Shown: piece by piece, positions 11,509-23,463 of the stretch
Layout of the letters: every line of letters begins with the position of its first letter
Numbering within the stretch: the stretch's first letter is position 1
Origin: Mucor racemosus
Lineage: Eukaryota; Mucoromycota; Mucoromycetes; Mucorales; Mucoraceae
DNA: 64,000 nt
Direction of reading: 5' to 3'
Assembly: GCA_027405735.1 (NCBI GenBank)
Contig: JAPEHQ010000007.1
Location: forward strand, 744,001-808,000
The notes under the pieces: model-generated
Database searches by the model: none
What the model saw: only the letters and a program-made list of their open reading frames with translations
What the model was told of the DNA's origin: nothing
Program-made: the position numbers and the translations under genes

Positions 11509-11711
11509 CATTATGGGAAAAAAAAAGTAGGTACATGATACATGATACACGATACACATGAAAATAATGTAATTTTTTATTTTTAACATTATTTAACTAG
11601 GAAAACCATGATAACATTAAAATAATGTAAATAAATGACAACATTTAAGTACATTTACGTACATATTAATTAATGTTAACATGGCTTTTTTACATTATTT
11701 TTCCCATAGTG
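11509..11711. mobile_element. CACTATGGG-type MITE
   Basis: 203 bases with terminal inverted repeats: the left end CATTATGGGAAAA mirrors the right end TTTTCCCATAGTG. A 3-base duplication (ATA) lies on both sides (11506-11508 and 11712-11714). The interior repeats ACATTATTTT-type motifs in both orientations and contains a short tandem run of GATACAC/ATGATAC units. The CACTA terminus plus 3-base duplication fits a miniature element of the CACTA superfamily. There is no coding capacity. Confidence 0.8.
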
Positions 11712-11911
11712 ATATATTTTTTTGTACTGAAATCACTTGAAAAGCGCTGGAAAGTAGAAATAACTCACATTTATTCTACATGTTGCAGTATTAATGAGTT
11801 TTATTATAAAATATAAATAATAGCAGTGGGGCAAAATTTCTTATTTATTTATATAAAGTGATTTTATGTTTATGTACAAAAGAAGTATGTTACAGAAAAT
11901 TTAAAAATGAT

Positions 11912-12644
11912 TTATCCAATGTGGGACATGAATGGATAATCAGTGATACAAGGTTGTTGTTGTTGTTGCTGTTGCTGATGAAATTTATCCAAGAATAAGC
12001 GTTGCTCTAGTTTCAATTGTGCCTCTTTCTCTCTAATGGCATGCATCAGCAATTGATCTCCGTATTGTTGCAACTCTTCTAAAGGTATGAAAATATTGTA
12101 ATTGTTGATACGAAGAAATTCTAATTCTAATATATTTAATTCTTTTACAGGTAATCCACCAACCTTAAATAAAATAAATAAATGAATAAGAAAACCTTAA
12201 TTTGTATCTGATAAAACTCACTTTAGCATATCTTGTATTGGTATAGAATACATCAGAGAAAAACTTGCTTGATATCATGACGCCAGCAATGACAAGTCTA
12301 TGAATATTATATGAATCTATACGTAGAGGATCCAGCTTGTTTTGAGACATGCGATCAAAGTAGACCAGCAGACTAAGAAAGCATTCATTTGCACATGGAC
12401 AATATTTCAGTATTCTTATAAGGTAAGAATTTATATCAATACTTGGCAAAGAGCGAGCATGAAAGCATGTATAATTGGTTTGTTTTTGTTGAATGGAATC
12501 ATTGGCAGTTGTTATTTTCTTTATTAAACAGGTCAACATGTTGATGGTTTCTGTAACTGGAAAATTTGCTAAATCAAATCTTGGTGAAGATGAAGAAGGA
12601 GGAGGAGGGGGAGGTTGCCGTGAAATCAATGATTTACTAACCAT
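11912..12644 (-). CDS. Pho80-like cyclin
   Basis: Two exons, 12222-12644 and 11912-12163, meet across a 58-base GTGAGT...AAG intron and give 224 residues. After a Pro/Ser-rich N-terminus the cyclin box shows the Pho80 family pattern: YLIRILKYCPCANECFLSLL, YFDRMSQ, NIHRLVIAGVMISSKFFSD and FYTNTRYAKVGGLPVKELN, followed by ELEFL. A short poly-Gln run precedes the C-terminus. Pho80/Pcl cyclins bind Pho85-type kinases and control phosphate, glycogen and polarity responses; which branch this one serves cannot be told. The start at 12644 gives the MVSKSL N-terminus. Upstream in-frame codons run to 12749, but that sequence is AT-rich leader without cyclin similarity. Confidence 0.9.
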
Positions 12645-13168
12645 GTTTATATTAAAATAAGTTGGAAAATTAAGGAACAAGGGGATATATATATATATTT
12701 TGATTAAAAAAAATTTAAATAAATAAAAAATTGTCCATGTAAAACCCAAACCTGTTGGCTATCATGTTGGCCTACTTTTCTATCATCATGTTTGCCCAAT
12801 CATATTTGAGACATTGTTAAAATAAAGCTACTTGAAAACACACACATTTTTACCAATAGTGAGATGTTTTATCGTTTATTATGTAATAAAAACCCAACAA
12901 GAAAATCCCTTGCAGAAACAAATAATTTACAATTGCAATTCGACAGAGAATAAAAACGAATGAAGCAAGTTTAACCCAAATCCTTTCTTTGGCCATTACC
13001 CAATCATGGGAGATGTAATCTTTATCCGACCCTTCATTTGGCCCAAAATTAGGGTTAGGTTTAAGGTTATCTCAGCCTTTTTGCGTTTCAATTCCTTCTT
13101 CTCTTTTTCCCTTTTCATCTTTTTGTTTTGTTTTTTTTTTTTTTTTTTTTCACACACATTATTAAAAA
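12645..13168. other. Divergent intergenic region, cyclin/recyclin
   Basis: 524 bases between the divergent starts of the cyclin and recyclin-1 genes. It holds a long T tract (about 13130-13150) just before the recyclin ATG. No further gene is seen; a 72-codon minus-strand ORF (12996-13214) is Lys-rich translation of pyrimidine-rich leader. Confidence 0.5.
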
Positions 13169-16100
13169 ATGAGCTTGATAGATGATGATGATAATCATAA
13201 TGATATACCCTCAACAGAACCTATTCGGCCTATTTCCTTGACTGAGGCCGCAAAAAGCAAGTCAGGACGACCTATTCCCCCAAGTGTATTAATTAGAATT
13301 TTTCAATATTTACCTGTACCATCATTAGCCAAAGTGGCATTAGCCTCGAGAAGATTTAAAGTACTAGCCTATGATGATGAAATTTGGGATGAGAAGTTAC
13401 GTATCATGTTGGAAAATGATACTGGAGCACTTGCAGCCATGCTTGGTAAATTTTACTGATATGATTCCATTTATAAAATATTTATGTTGCTATATATTAG
13501 ATGGAGACAATTCCAAAGGATCTTTAATAGACTCAGAAAATACAATTTACATTAATAGCAAACCTCTTAATACTTTGATACCCGGTATGTCAACAGATCC
13601 TTATAGTGCTCGTGCAAGAGCAAAATCTACAGGACAATCGAAAGAATATTTCAAACAACTTTACACACAATTGCTTCCTTATTATGTGGATTTAAGAGAT
13701 GGAAATAAGGAAACTACAAAGGTTTTACGTGATTTTGGTAATAGTCCAGAAGAGTGTGGTAAAGTGATCAACTTGTTGTTGGGTATTGGACAATGTCATA
13801 TAGTGGATGATTGGAAAAAGGTAAAAGATTTTGCATAATTTTAATGCAATGGGTCTAATTTTTTTTTTTTTTTTTTGCAGATTAACGAAGGCGTTAATGC
13901 TTTATCGCAATATTTTGAAAGTGCATCTCTTCATGAATTTGAAGTAGCATATGATGTCCATAATACAACTGAAATGAAGGTGAGTTTTTTGGCTGTTTTT
14001 TGTTCTTGTTTTAGATTTATTATTTACCATTTTGTGAATATAGTCTTATGCAAATGCGCTTATTGCATTAAATGGTGGTTCAACATGTATGCAGACCTAT
14101 GTTCAGAAGCACCCTATATTTTATGATAATCCTTTTAAACCAGAAGATAATTTTGTGTAAAGTTGCATTTCTTTTTTTCGAGTACAAGCTTACACTAGAA
14201 AACTCATATCTTTTATATAGGACAACCCATGATGATTTGACACCTTTTAAAAAACTCATGACACTTGTCACCGATGAACTCAAGCAACAGTCTTCACTAG
14301 TTATTGACGTTTTTCCTGAGAAAATGGATGCATTTTACATGTTTGCAGATCGAGTGTTTGAGGATGTGGTAAACCATATTTTGATAAGAATTTTGAAGTG
14401 TAGATGTTCATATCTTATCCAATAGATTGCAGAATTTGTCGCTCAATTGCTGGGGAGAGCCATGTCAATCAGCACGCATCTTTATTTACGCACAATGTCT
14501 GTGGTTTTAACCTCAACCAAGAAAGTGATCAATGTATTAACAAGTGATGAACTACCAAAGAATATAGAAAAGGATCGGGGCATCAATTTATTGTTCAAAT
14601 TGTTTCTACCATTCTTGGATGATTATTTGTATGAAGAAAGCACATATGCTGAGAATATTACCAAACAATATATAGAAGAATGGGTAAGAATGATTTTATA
14701 AAAAAAACTTTATTTTGTATTCATTTTATTTATCAGAATAATCGTTCGGCTGCTCATACAGACGTTTCTGCTCGTCTCACAAACCAATCTCGTGAAACAT
14801 TTAAAAGGTAAGCTATCATATTATTATTGGATTTATTGGATTTATTGGATTTTTTTGATTTTTTTGATTTTTTTTTTTTTTTTGATTTCTAATTTCGAGT
14901 TTTATAAATGCAGAAATTATTTAGCTGCATTTAAAAAGGTATTGACATTGCCTGTCGATCTTGTTTCAACAGCTGCAACTACAATTGCATCCCCATTTCA
15001 AAGAGCTAGTACAATTTCAGGGACAAATAATAAAAGATCTTCCACAATGTCAACAGATTCCATGGCAACACCTCAATCTACACCGCCATCAACACCCAAA
15101 GTATCCACACAAATGGCTCGATCTTCTTCATCTTTGATGGATCAACCACCTCGATCACCTACTACATATGGTAAAGATGTTACAGGCCAATTGGAATTCG
15201 CTAGGCAAGAATTAGACATGTTACAAAATTATCTATCATTGGAAACGTCATTGCAATTGATTCATATCAATAAAGAATCAGAGCGTCGTGTACAACAATT
15301 CATTGACATTGGATTTCCCGGTCGTATGAAAGCAGATCTTCATCAAACCTACGAACAAATCTTTATTCAGTTATTAAAAACACTTGGTCATACTCATATT
15401 CAGCCTGGTTTTGATAGTGCGGGAAGTCGATTATCATCTTATAAACCAAATATCGATGCATCAAATGAAGACGTACCACCATTAACGGAATTTTTCGAGC
15501 TTGTGCATGTAGCTGACGTTATTCAACAAATGATTCAACTTTATTACGACGAAGAGATTGTAGGAGACGAAAAATATATCAATCATTGACAGAACAGTAC
15601 TAACCTATTATTTCACGTTTAGACTAAAAATGTCGATAAACTCGATTTTATGAATGAAGTAAACAAAGAGAAAAAGTCATTCGAGAGATTGTTAGATGAT
15701 TGTGTTGCACAAGGAATGGATCGTGGTATTCAAGTTTTATTATCACAAGCAGAATTTATTCTTTCCCATGAGCAACAAAAAGAAGATTATAACCCGCCTT
15801 CAGATTCCATGCCAGATCTCAAACCAACAAAAGCATGCCAAGATACAATTAAATGTTTAAAGACAAATACATCCATGTTGGTTGGTGCAGCAGAAAAAGG
15901 TACAATGGATCTATTCTTCAGTGAGATTGGACGAAGATTCTTTGAGTAAGTATAAAAATGTAGAAAGAGGAGGCTTATTATTTATTGATTTCTTATTTTG
16001 AAATTATAGAATTCTTTGTAAGCATTTGAAATTACAAACCGTAAATGAAATGGGAGGATTCCGATACATCAGGTAATAATAATAAAAAAAAAAAAAAAAG

Positions 16101-16404
16101 TCTTAATGTTGTGTGGAAATTCAACTCATTTGTACCTTAAAAAAGTGATATGAATGCTTATTATGATTTCATATTATCGCTTCGACAAAAAACGATTACA
16201 CCTTATTATTTGGCATTGAAATCACTCGCTAATCTTTACATCATTGAATCTGCAACTGATATTAAATCATTGATCCATGATTTAGAGCGATATCACGGAT
16301 TAATGAGGGTAGAAGATCTATTCGAATTTGCAGCATGTAGAAGTGATTGGCCAATCATCAAAAGGGTAGTTCAAAAAGATATGACTGATTGCTCAATTAT
16401 GTAG
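13169..16404 (+). CDS. RCY1: Recyclin-1 (F-box plus Sec10-like exocyst-related protein)
   Basis: About eleven exons, with clear GT...AG junctions, encode roughly 870 residues, close to yeast Rcy1 (840). The first exon carries an F-box (about residues 35-80: IPPSVLIRIFQYLPVPSLAK, then ASRRFKVLAYDDEIWDEKL). The remainder is the long helical Sec10-like region, for example YFKQLYTQLLPYYVDL, EFVAQLLGRAMSIS, FELVHVADVIQQMIQLYYDE and FDNDLDDCVAQGMDRGIQVLL-like helices. In yeasts Rcy1/Pof6 links Skp1 to endosome-to-Golgi recycling and polarised secretion. A Ser/Thr/Pro-rich insert (about 15000-15165) separates the two halves. The start at 13169 follows a poly-T leader. It is convergent with the carrier gene downstream, 293 bases from stop to stop. 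Confidence 0.88.
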
Positions 16405-16697
16405 AAAATACATCTTTTATATACACATTTTATACATACATACATATAATAATAATATAGTATTTTTTTTTTTTTTTGATTTATTTGTATATATGAAAAA
16501 AATCATGAAACTGTACTATGTATATAATTAATTTTCTTGGTATAATTATACTAATCGTGAAAATGCGGGTTGTTGGGTTTGGATTTTAACGGGAAAAAAA
16601 CTAAATTTGTTGGGGATTTTGTAATGATGGGGAGAGAGTTTTTAGCTGAATACACACATATAGTATACAATATATATGAAATCTATAGATTCATTGC

Positions 16698-17881
16698 TTA
16701 GTTTGTACCAAACAAAGCACGGAAATAATCACCTAAAAGAAAATGTAATGATTAGATTGTTTGTTTTTCTCGTTTAAAAAAAACATAAGGAGATAAATCA
16801 AAAAAAATAACTTACCAAGTGCAACCATACAAAGTGTTTGCCACATGCCCAAACCAATACGGGGCAAAGCACCACGATAAAATCCTTTTATACCATTGTG
16901 TTGATAGATATATCTACTTGCTGAAGCAATACTCATATTCTCGGGGCGACCAACTGCCTTTACTTGACTTTGCATTTCGACACGAATAACCTCAATAGGT
17001 TGATTCCAACATGATAATGCACCACCAATGATCGACGCAAGGGCTTTATCAAGGGCAGTTGCACGAAGATGAGCGTCAGGTGCATCACCGTAACGACTTT
17101 TTATAATAGACTCTTGAGCGAAACGTGTAATACCAAATCTAGATGCCCAATTGGTACATTGACGAACTGCAACAGCATTTACACCTTTATTAATACCAGC
17201 AATACCTTCTTTTTTAAATATATCGCCGGCAATCTTGAATGTAGATTCCTTGGTAGCTATTTGGTATTGTTAGTGTTTGTTTATTACTCCCTATCGCCCA
17301 ATGTTATACCTGATTTATGGCGCGTGACCTCAACGGTCTTCATAAAGGTACAGAATCCCATAGTTGTATAAGCTTGAGCAATACCACCACCCATACCACC
17401 TACGATACCTCCCTAATTATATGAAACAATAATAAATATTAGCTGAGATGATCTCTCCTCAAATATTCATATAAATACTTACGAGAAAGGGAGATGCGCC
17501 AGCAGCTCTAGCATGATACTCGAATTCAGAAGCAGTAAAAAGCAAAACAGCACCTTTGGTCGAAGCTTCAATCCAGGCCCAAGGGATTAAACCTTGATAA
17601 AAACCTAAAACACCACCTCTACTGTAAATGTTTGAAAGTGCAGTTTTCAATGATTGACCTCGATTAGCAGCAAGCTGTGTTTTAATGACCTCGAAAGGTT
17701 GTCCAAGAGTGGATACCTCGAATAAATTAAGTGCTATTGTTCGCAAAGCGTTAGTTGATCAATGAAATCCCGCTAAAGTTACGAGGAACTTACATGCGCC
17801 CAATAATAAGTTCTTGTAAGAGACAGGTTTCTTCTTTAAAGGTGCGTTAGGGTCAACGGGTGTATTATCGATAGGAGCCAT
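16698..17881 (-). CDS. YHM2: Mitochondrial carrier, Yhm2-like (citrate/2-oxoglutarate)
   Basis: Several exons encode about 305 residues. The protein starts [20 protein letters not shown] and shows three carrier repeats: [18 protein letters not shown], then [16 protein letters not shown], then [14 protein letters not shown]. The [FY]-x-G-x-x-P-R motifs appear as [14 protein letters not shown] and [17 protein letters not shown]. The EMQSQ...GRPEN and [10 protein letters not shown] stretches are diagnostic of Yhm2, which in yeast exports citrate and imports 2-oxoglutarate across the inner mitochondrial membrane to supply cytosolic NADPH. The last exon is tiny (ending GTN before the stop at 16698). 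The ATG at 17881 lies 73 bases from a TATA-like box. Confidence 0.92.
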
Positions 17882-17953
17882 TGTAAGAGAAAAGTTGTGG
17901 GAACGTTGGTTAAAAGAGAGAGAGAGAAGGAGAAAAGCCAAGCATCATAACGT

Positions 17954-17963
17954 TATATATAGG
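17954..17963 (-). promoter_or_regulatory. TATA-like box of the carrier gene
   Basis: Minus-strand CTATATATAA, about 73 bases upstream of the carrier ATG, the same spacing as at 1316 and 29104. The remaining bases up to 18530 are AT-rich with no supported gene. Confidence 0.5.
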
Positions 17964-18530
17964 CTTTTATAACAGTTCTATTTCATGCCTAATGTGACCG
18001 TATCTACCACTATGGCCGCGGTGAAGCTTCCTAACTGGGAAAACGATCCGCATAATGGTACAATATTAATTTCACTGTTAATCTTTTCCCCCATTCTACC
18101 CAAAAAAAAACAAAAACATTTAAAGCTCTTTAGCCCTACCTCCCCTCCTGTAGATTATAGGCCTTTGTTTCGATTTTTTTTCACACGTTTAAATTATACA
18201 CATTTGTATATTTCCCTCCCCAAATTTATAAAAATATGCTTATTAAAAGATTTAGATCTGTAATGATAATGTACTTTTTCCCCTTTCCTCGCTTTGAAGA
18301 AAAAATCCAGAAATCGGGCTATGATAATTATATATATCAAATCAAATCAAATTAAGCATATAATTTATGATCTAATGACTGCAATGTACATCAGGGCAAT
18401 TGTTATGTATGTATATTTAATGCATTAAAAAGTATAGAATATTCTATTGCCATGGCAACGAATTTTAATTTTTTGATCTGAATCTAAAAAAAGAAATTGT
18501 GTGCCTGAATTGTCATGGCAACCAAATGAA

Positions 18531-19559
18531 TCAATCGTAATAATAATATCCTTGTTGTTGTTGTGTAGGCCAAGATTGATGTCGTTGGGGATAATAATGA
18601 TAGTCGTAATATCTTCTTTTATTAAAATACTGGTATAAATGTTGATCATTTGACTGGTATATAGGACGTTGATAATAATGTTGTTGATAAATATCATAAT
18701 GAATTCTTGCTTCTTCTTCTTCTTCTTTCTCTTTCTCTTTCTCTTCTTCTTCTTCTTCCTCTTTCTCTTTCTCTTCTTCTTCTTCTTCCTCTTCTAATTC
18801 TTCATCCTCTGCTTCTGTTGGCCACGAAGAAGAATGAGTGGATATTGTGCGATATGAATCATGTCGTGACGGCGTAGTAGCAGAAGTATAGCCATATTTT
18901 AATTGATTGATTTGTAATTGACTTTCCTGAATAATTTTCCTCATTTGTTCTTCGCGTTCAATATAACCTCTTAATTTTTGATTCCAGGCTTCTCGTTCAT
19001 TTTCAAATTCTAATAACTTTTGTTGTAATAGATGGACTTCCATTGAATAATCTATAATTATATGAGAGGAGGGAGGGATTAAATGTTTCGTCAATTGCTG
19101 ATTTAAACTTTTCATACCAAAATCCTTTTCAACCAAGGTTTTATCTTCCCGACTTGTTTCCAATAGTAACTGATCTTTTGTTAAATCAGGGGAAGATGCT
19201 GATGAAGAAAGAGGCGTAGTCATGTTTCGTATGGTAAGACGATAAGTAGGTTCCGATGCCATTGCCGGTGCTGTTGCGGCTGTTGTTGTTATTGTTATAC
19301 TATTTGCATCATCTTCATCTAACGGAGTTACTAATTCAGGTGAAGATTGACTGAATTTATGATAATTTATTGTGGTTGCTGCTAAAGGATATCCAACTAT
19401 ATCAAGTAAATCAGAAGGTGATTTTGCCCTGGAAGATAATGGGGAGAAATGGCGTGAAAGAATTGCTGCAGATGCTGGATCTAGAGTGATTTTATTAGTA
19501 TTATGACGCCCTGGTTCCTGGCGTTTTCTTTTTGGATTGAAAATCTTTTTAAGCATCAT
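18531..19559 (-). CDS. Unrecognised acidic coiled-coil protein
   Basis: One uninterrupted ORF of 342 codons, starting with two Met codons and a basic stretch (KKIFNPKRKRQEPGR) that could act as a nuclear localisation signal. Residues about 30-150 are Ser/Thr/Pro-rich with SP sites. Residues about 175-220 form a likely coiled coil (SMEVHLLQQKLLEFENEREA, then RGYIEREEQMRKIIQESQLQ). Then comes an almost pure Glu/Lys tract (about 250-285) and a Tyr/Gln/His-rich tail ending QGYYYYD. No family recognised. The Glu tract is encoded by a GAA/GAG repeat and probably varies in length. The coiled coil and lack of stops support a real gene. Confidence 0.7.
   Translation of the reverse strand: MMLKKIFNPKRKRQEPGRHNTNKITLDPASAAILSRHFSPLSSRAKSPSDLLDIVGYPLAATTINYHKFSQSSPELVTPLDEDDANSITITTTAATAPAMASEPTYRLTIRNMTTPLSSSASSPDLTKDQLLLETSREDKTLVEKDFGMKSLNQQLTKHLIPPSSHIIIDYSMEVHLLQQKLLEFENEREAWNQKLRGYIEREEQMRKIIQESQLQINQLKYGYTSATTPSRHDSYRTISTHSSSWPTEAEDEELEEEEEEEEKEKEEEEEEEKEKEKEEEEEARIHYDIYQQHYYQRPIYQSNDQHLYQYFNKRRYYDYHYYPQRHQSWPTQQQQGYYYYD
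18709..18798 (-). repeat. Coding GAA/GAG-type microsatellite
   Basis: Imperfect run of CTT/CTC triplets on the plus strand (GAA/GAG on the coding strand), giving the Glu/Lys tract of the 342-residue protein. Two nearly identical sub-blocks (six Glu-type codons, then KEKEK) suggest internal duplication. Confidence 0.75.
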
Positions 19560-20769
19560 TTGCTTTACTTGAAAAAATGAAAAAGAGATTAAAAAAGAGA
19601 AGGGAAAAAGTTTTCAATAGTTTTTCGTCAAACTACTATATTTGAAAAATCAACAAAACAATCATGACATGACGTCGATTTAGTACAATTGTTCTTGAGC
19701 AAAGATGTGAAAATTTTATGTTGTTAAAATCATGTGATGATGATGGAAACTATTCAGAAAGCTCATGTATAATACTTATTTTTTTTGTCACCTTTAACAG
19801 CTCGACATTTCCTTATGTATGCAGATTGTAATCCATTCATATTTGGTAATACTAATGATTAATTTGTGAGCCCAATTCATCCAGACATAATATTCTTGTG
19901 TTTGATGATGCCAAAATAACGCATTGGGCAGGTATTACAAATCATCCATCATCATCATCATTTTATTGATTGAAACAAATCAAGTGATTACATCTTGTGT
20001 ACAAGCTATTTACAAGGTATATTGTCATCATTTGGGTCACTCCTTTATTTATATATATTCAAGAAAAACTTAGCTATATACGGTACAATAAGACATTTGA
20101 AGGAATATCACTTGGAACATGCATATCAACTAATGTTAAATGTATGTCAAAAAAAATTCTTAAAAAAAGGCGGGATCACCACAGCATAACATCCAGTTTG
20201 GATATCAGGGTTAATATGGAAGTAGAAATGGAAGCTAAATACTAAAAAAAAAAGCAAGATATGATAAACATAAATGGGATTGTATACTCCAATAGTCTAA
20301 AAATTATACATGTAATGCCTAAATTTGTCTCAGTTCCCAAAGCTGATCCTTTTAAACCAATATTTATCATTTAAAGTCCTGTTTCTCAGTGAGAATCATA
20401 CTAAAATAGAAACGCATGTTCAAATGTTTGAATTTACTTTCATATCGAAATTTTTAGTTTCCTTCCCAAATCATCTTGATATAAACGGTTTTAAATAATT
20501 ATTTATTCAATAAAAATAATATATTTACGTTATAAAATCACAGCTTGTTTTATTTGTTACACTCTAAGGTATAGTTGGCGCTCTATTGATTTGCTGTGAT
20601 ACTTTCAGATAGTGTTACAGTTCATAATTATATATATAATTTTTTAGATGTCTACTCAGTAAAACTTGAATAGTTTGCAGTTTTAAAATTGGAGCATGCT
20701 ATATTTTCTATAATTAACCTCATGCAAAACATTTTTTAGAAGATATATATCTTAAACACTGTTAAATAA
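19560..20769. other. Intergenic, no gene seen
   Basis: AT-rich sequence between the acidic protein gene and R2. Small overlapping ORFs near 19995-20245 have no recognisable features and are not repeated elsewhere in the window. Confidence 0.5.
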
Positions 20770-22110
20770 ATTTGAATTGGTTGCATTATTCTACCAATTC
20801 CGAAATTTATTCTATATCTCACGAAGGACTCAAAATCAGGTAAAATTAACTGCTTTTTCCTTAAAAACTGGGTCCGATTTTTTATCCCTGTCCAACTTTT
20901 TATTTCACTATATGACACCAAGAAAGAATTATATGATAATGTACCTGAGATGTTCAGCTTTAATCCAAAAACAAGTATCCAGAAATATCCTATTTTTTAC
21001 AGCGGGTATAGCTTTTCTAGTGTTAATGTTTCAGATTTTTACACGTATTTCACTGCTAAAAATTAACAACTTTGAGCTTGAATATCTCCGCAAAAAATTA
21101 AGCTTTGCTACCAGCTTCTAATAATAAAACTTACTTGTTTTAAAGTGCTTTATAACGTATTTCAGTATGAAAAAATTTTGAGCACTTTTATTTTTTTTTC
21201 GTTTTTTTGACATTTTTGTAGTAGGTTTCAAAATGTTCGTTAAAATGAACAGTACTTTCTTTTACATTCATGTCATCGAACTCATTGAGCTCTACAGGAT
21301 CCAATTTAGTTTTTCTCAAAATGTTAATTTTTCGTGGAGATATCCTCAAAAATGTGCACAAAGGGATATCCTCGTTTCTGGCTTCAATTTTTCCCTTGTA
21401 TACCCTTATCCCAAATTCTGAATTTGAAAAAAAATTGATGAAAATCTCGTTTTCTCTACGAAAAATGCAGTTAAAAAGTTCAACAATATCTCGATCAATA
21501 GATATTCTTGCTATACATTATTTGCATTACTTATATTTGAAACATGCTTATAAAAAGTGAAGTGTATCTTCAAAAAACCTCCAAACTTTTAATTGCATTT
21601 TACGCAAAATTTAATGTGAAGCATTTGTTTAAATTTTATTTGGATGGATGCAGAATTTAAAACTGTACAAAAATTATTTAACGCGTTAGGTTTACTTACT
21701 TTGCAGTTCATGAACCATTAAACAATTTTGTTTTTTGAATAATTTTTCGTTCATTTTGAAAAACCAATTTTGGAACCCCGGTATGGTAGGGTTTATGCTG
21801 TGATAAGAATTATTATTTTGATTATCTCGACGAAAAATCAATATTTTTGGCTGAAACAAAAAATTTAGAGACGCTTTGAGCTGAATCTATCTTGTAAATA
21901 TAAAAAATTAGCGTCTTAATTTGGGTGCTCAATTTCTTATAATCAATTATAGGTTAGTTTTGACCAATATTATTAAGCCAGTGTCATGTATGTTTTAATA
22001 TTGATATTTCTATTTTCGGACATATATCAATGGTACATAGGGGGAAATACATCATTGTTGAAGGTTTCACGTAATTTAGCTCAAATAGAGGGCGAAAGCA
22101 TTCGAAAACC
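20770..22110 (+). repeat. R2 repeat, copy 1
   Basis: Extended similarity to 31790-32905 and 57365-58650. Landmarks are TGTACCTGAGATGTTCAGC, AGCTTGAATATCTCCGCAAA, GAGATATCCTCAAAAATGTG, TTTAAAACTGTACAAAAAT and CGGACATATATCAATGG. A 96-codon ORF (21270-21560) is open in this copy and in the two other long copies. No terminal repeats or target duplication could be placed. The 640 bases after it, up to R5, show nothing clear. Confidence 0.75.
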
Positions 22111-22754
22111 ATCTGAAATCTACTTTTTACTTTTTACAATCGTAAAAAATTGACAACAGAAACCCTCCTATCTCGATGAATATTTTGATTTTAATAACAT
22201 CTAACTCTACATGAAAGTAGATGCATATCTTTGACACGATGGTCTCAGAAAGGGTAACTTCCACAACCTACTGTGTATCGAGAAAATCATCGCCAAAGTG
22301 CATCTATAGCTCACTGCGCACTTTTATTGAAAACAATAAAAAATACGACCTCTATGAATACTGACCCAAGTAAGCTGCCACTCTACAACATGGATATAAG
22401 ATATAAGTATGAATAAGTACTATATGTATTGCAGATAGATATTAGCTTCCATAAATTATTATGTATTTGTAAGTTTGAACAACAAGCTGGTTACCTGCTA
22501 TTTACTCCTACTAAGGTCACTAAGAAGCTTATTAACTATTGCCGAATGTGGATTCAAATAAACTCCCATTGCAATGATAGGCACATATAGTGTTGATCCA
22601 CAGAATTGCAGAGGTTCAGCCTCCTCGAGTTACTGTGAAAATAAAAGAAATGAAAACGTGCATTTGTTTAAAATATTTTGTATGGGTTGCTTCAAATATT
22701 TTTTGGAATTTTTTATAAAATCAGAATATATAAATGTGAAATAAAACTAGAAAT

Positions 22755-23085
22755 TCAATCAAGTGAAGAGATATAGTTTATTAAAAGGAAATAAAGAGAG
22801 TTTATATACTAATTGAGTTGAGGGAGATGATGATATGATAAGGATTATAGATGTTATCTATTATACTAATGTGGCATGATGGTGGAACATCATGCTGGAA
22901 TCGTGGTTCCGTTGATGTTTAATTGATCTGACTTTTGGTTCCTGAATTATTGTTTTACTTTTGGATGATTTGACGTCCAGTTAAGAATGGTACATCAGAC
23001 ATCAGATGCTGCCAAACCCGGCTTATTGTACTAATATATTTGGCTGGCAAAACCCGGCTCGGCACCAATGCTAAATCAAATAATG
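22755..23085 (+). repeat. R5 repeat, LTR-like
   Basis: Similar in inverted orientation to 58651-58905: TACTAATTGAGTTGAGGGA, ATGATATGATAAGG, ATGCTGGAAT and TTAATTGATCTGAC have counterparts there. Its right end carries a GC-richer module, GGCTGGCAAAACCCGGCTCG then GCACCAATGC, also present at about 37137-37175. On the minus strand this reads TTGGTGCCGAGCCGGG directly after a CA, as a tRNA primer-binding site next to an LTR would. Confidence 0.55.
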
Positions 23086-23463
23086 GTTAAAAATTAGATT
23101 TTGAAGGAGCATTTAATGTGCCGTAGATGTACGAATAACATATCTTGATTTCATTTGAAGGATTTAAGCATACGTTTTTGAAAAAAAAAACAAAGCAACT
23201 GGAAAAATGGTTGCAATCGATGAATAATGTTGATTCAAATGAACTGCAACAACTTTCAAAATATATACTACAGCTGTAACAATATCCAGCAATATGATTT
23301 TAGCATCGTATTGATTTACTAATTAAATCGTAGGAATCAAGCGTGCAAATTTTCCAAGTGGAGTTTATGGCTCAACATATATATTTAAAGTGAATTTTCT
23401 GAAAAAAAAAAAACATTTTATTTGTAAATCATTTTTCTTTAATAATGCTCATATTTGCAAAGA

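Noticed and set aside
17985..18263. 92-codon plus-strand ORF upstream of the carrier gene
   Set aside because: Mostly translation of pyrimidine- and A-rich sequence; it overlaps the likely leader of the carrier gene and has no recognisable feature.
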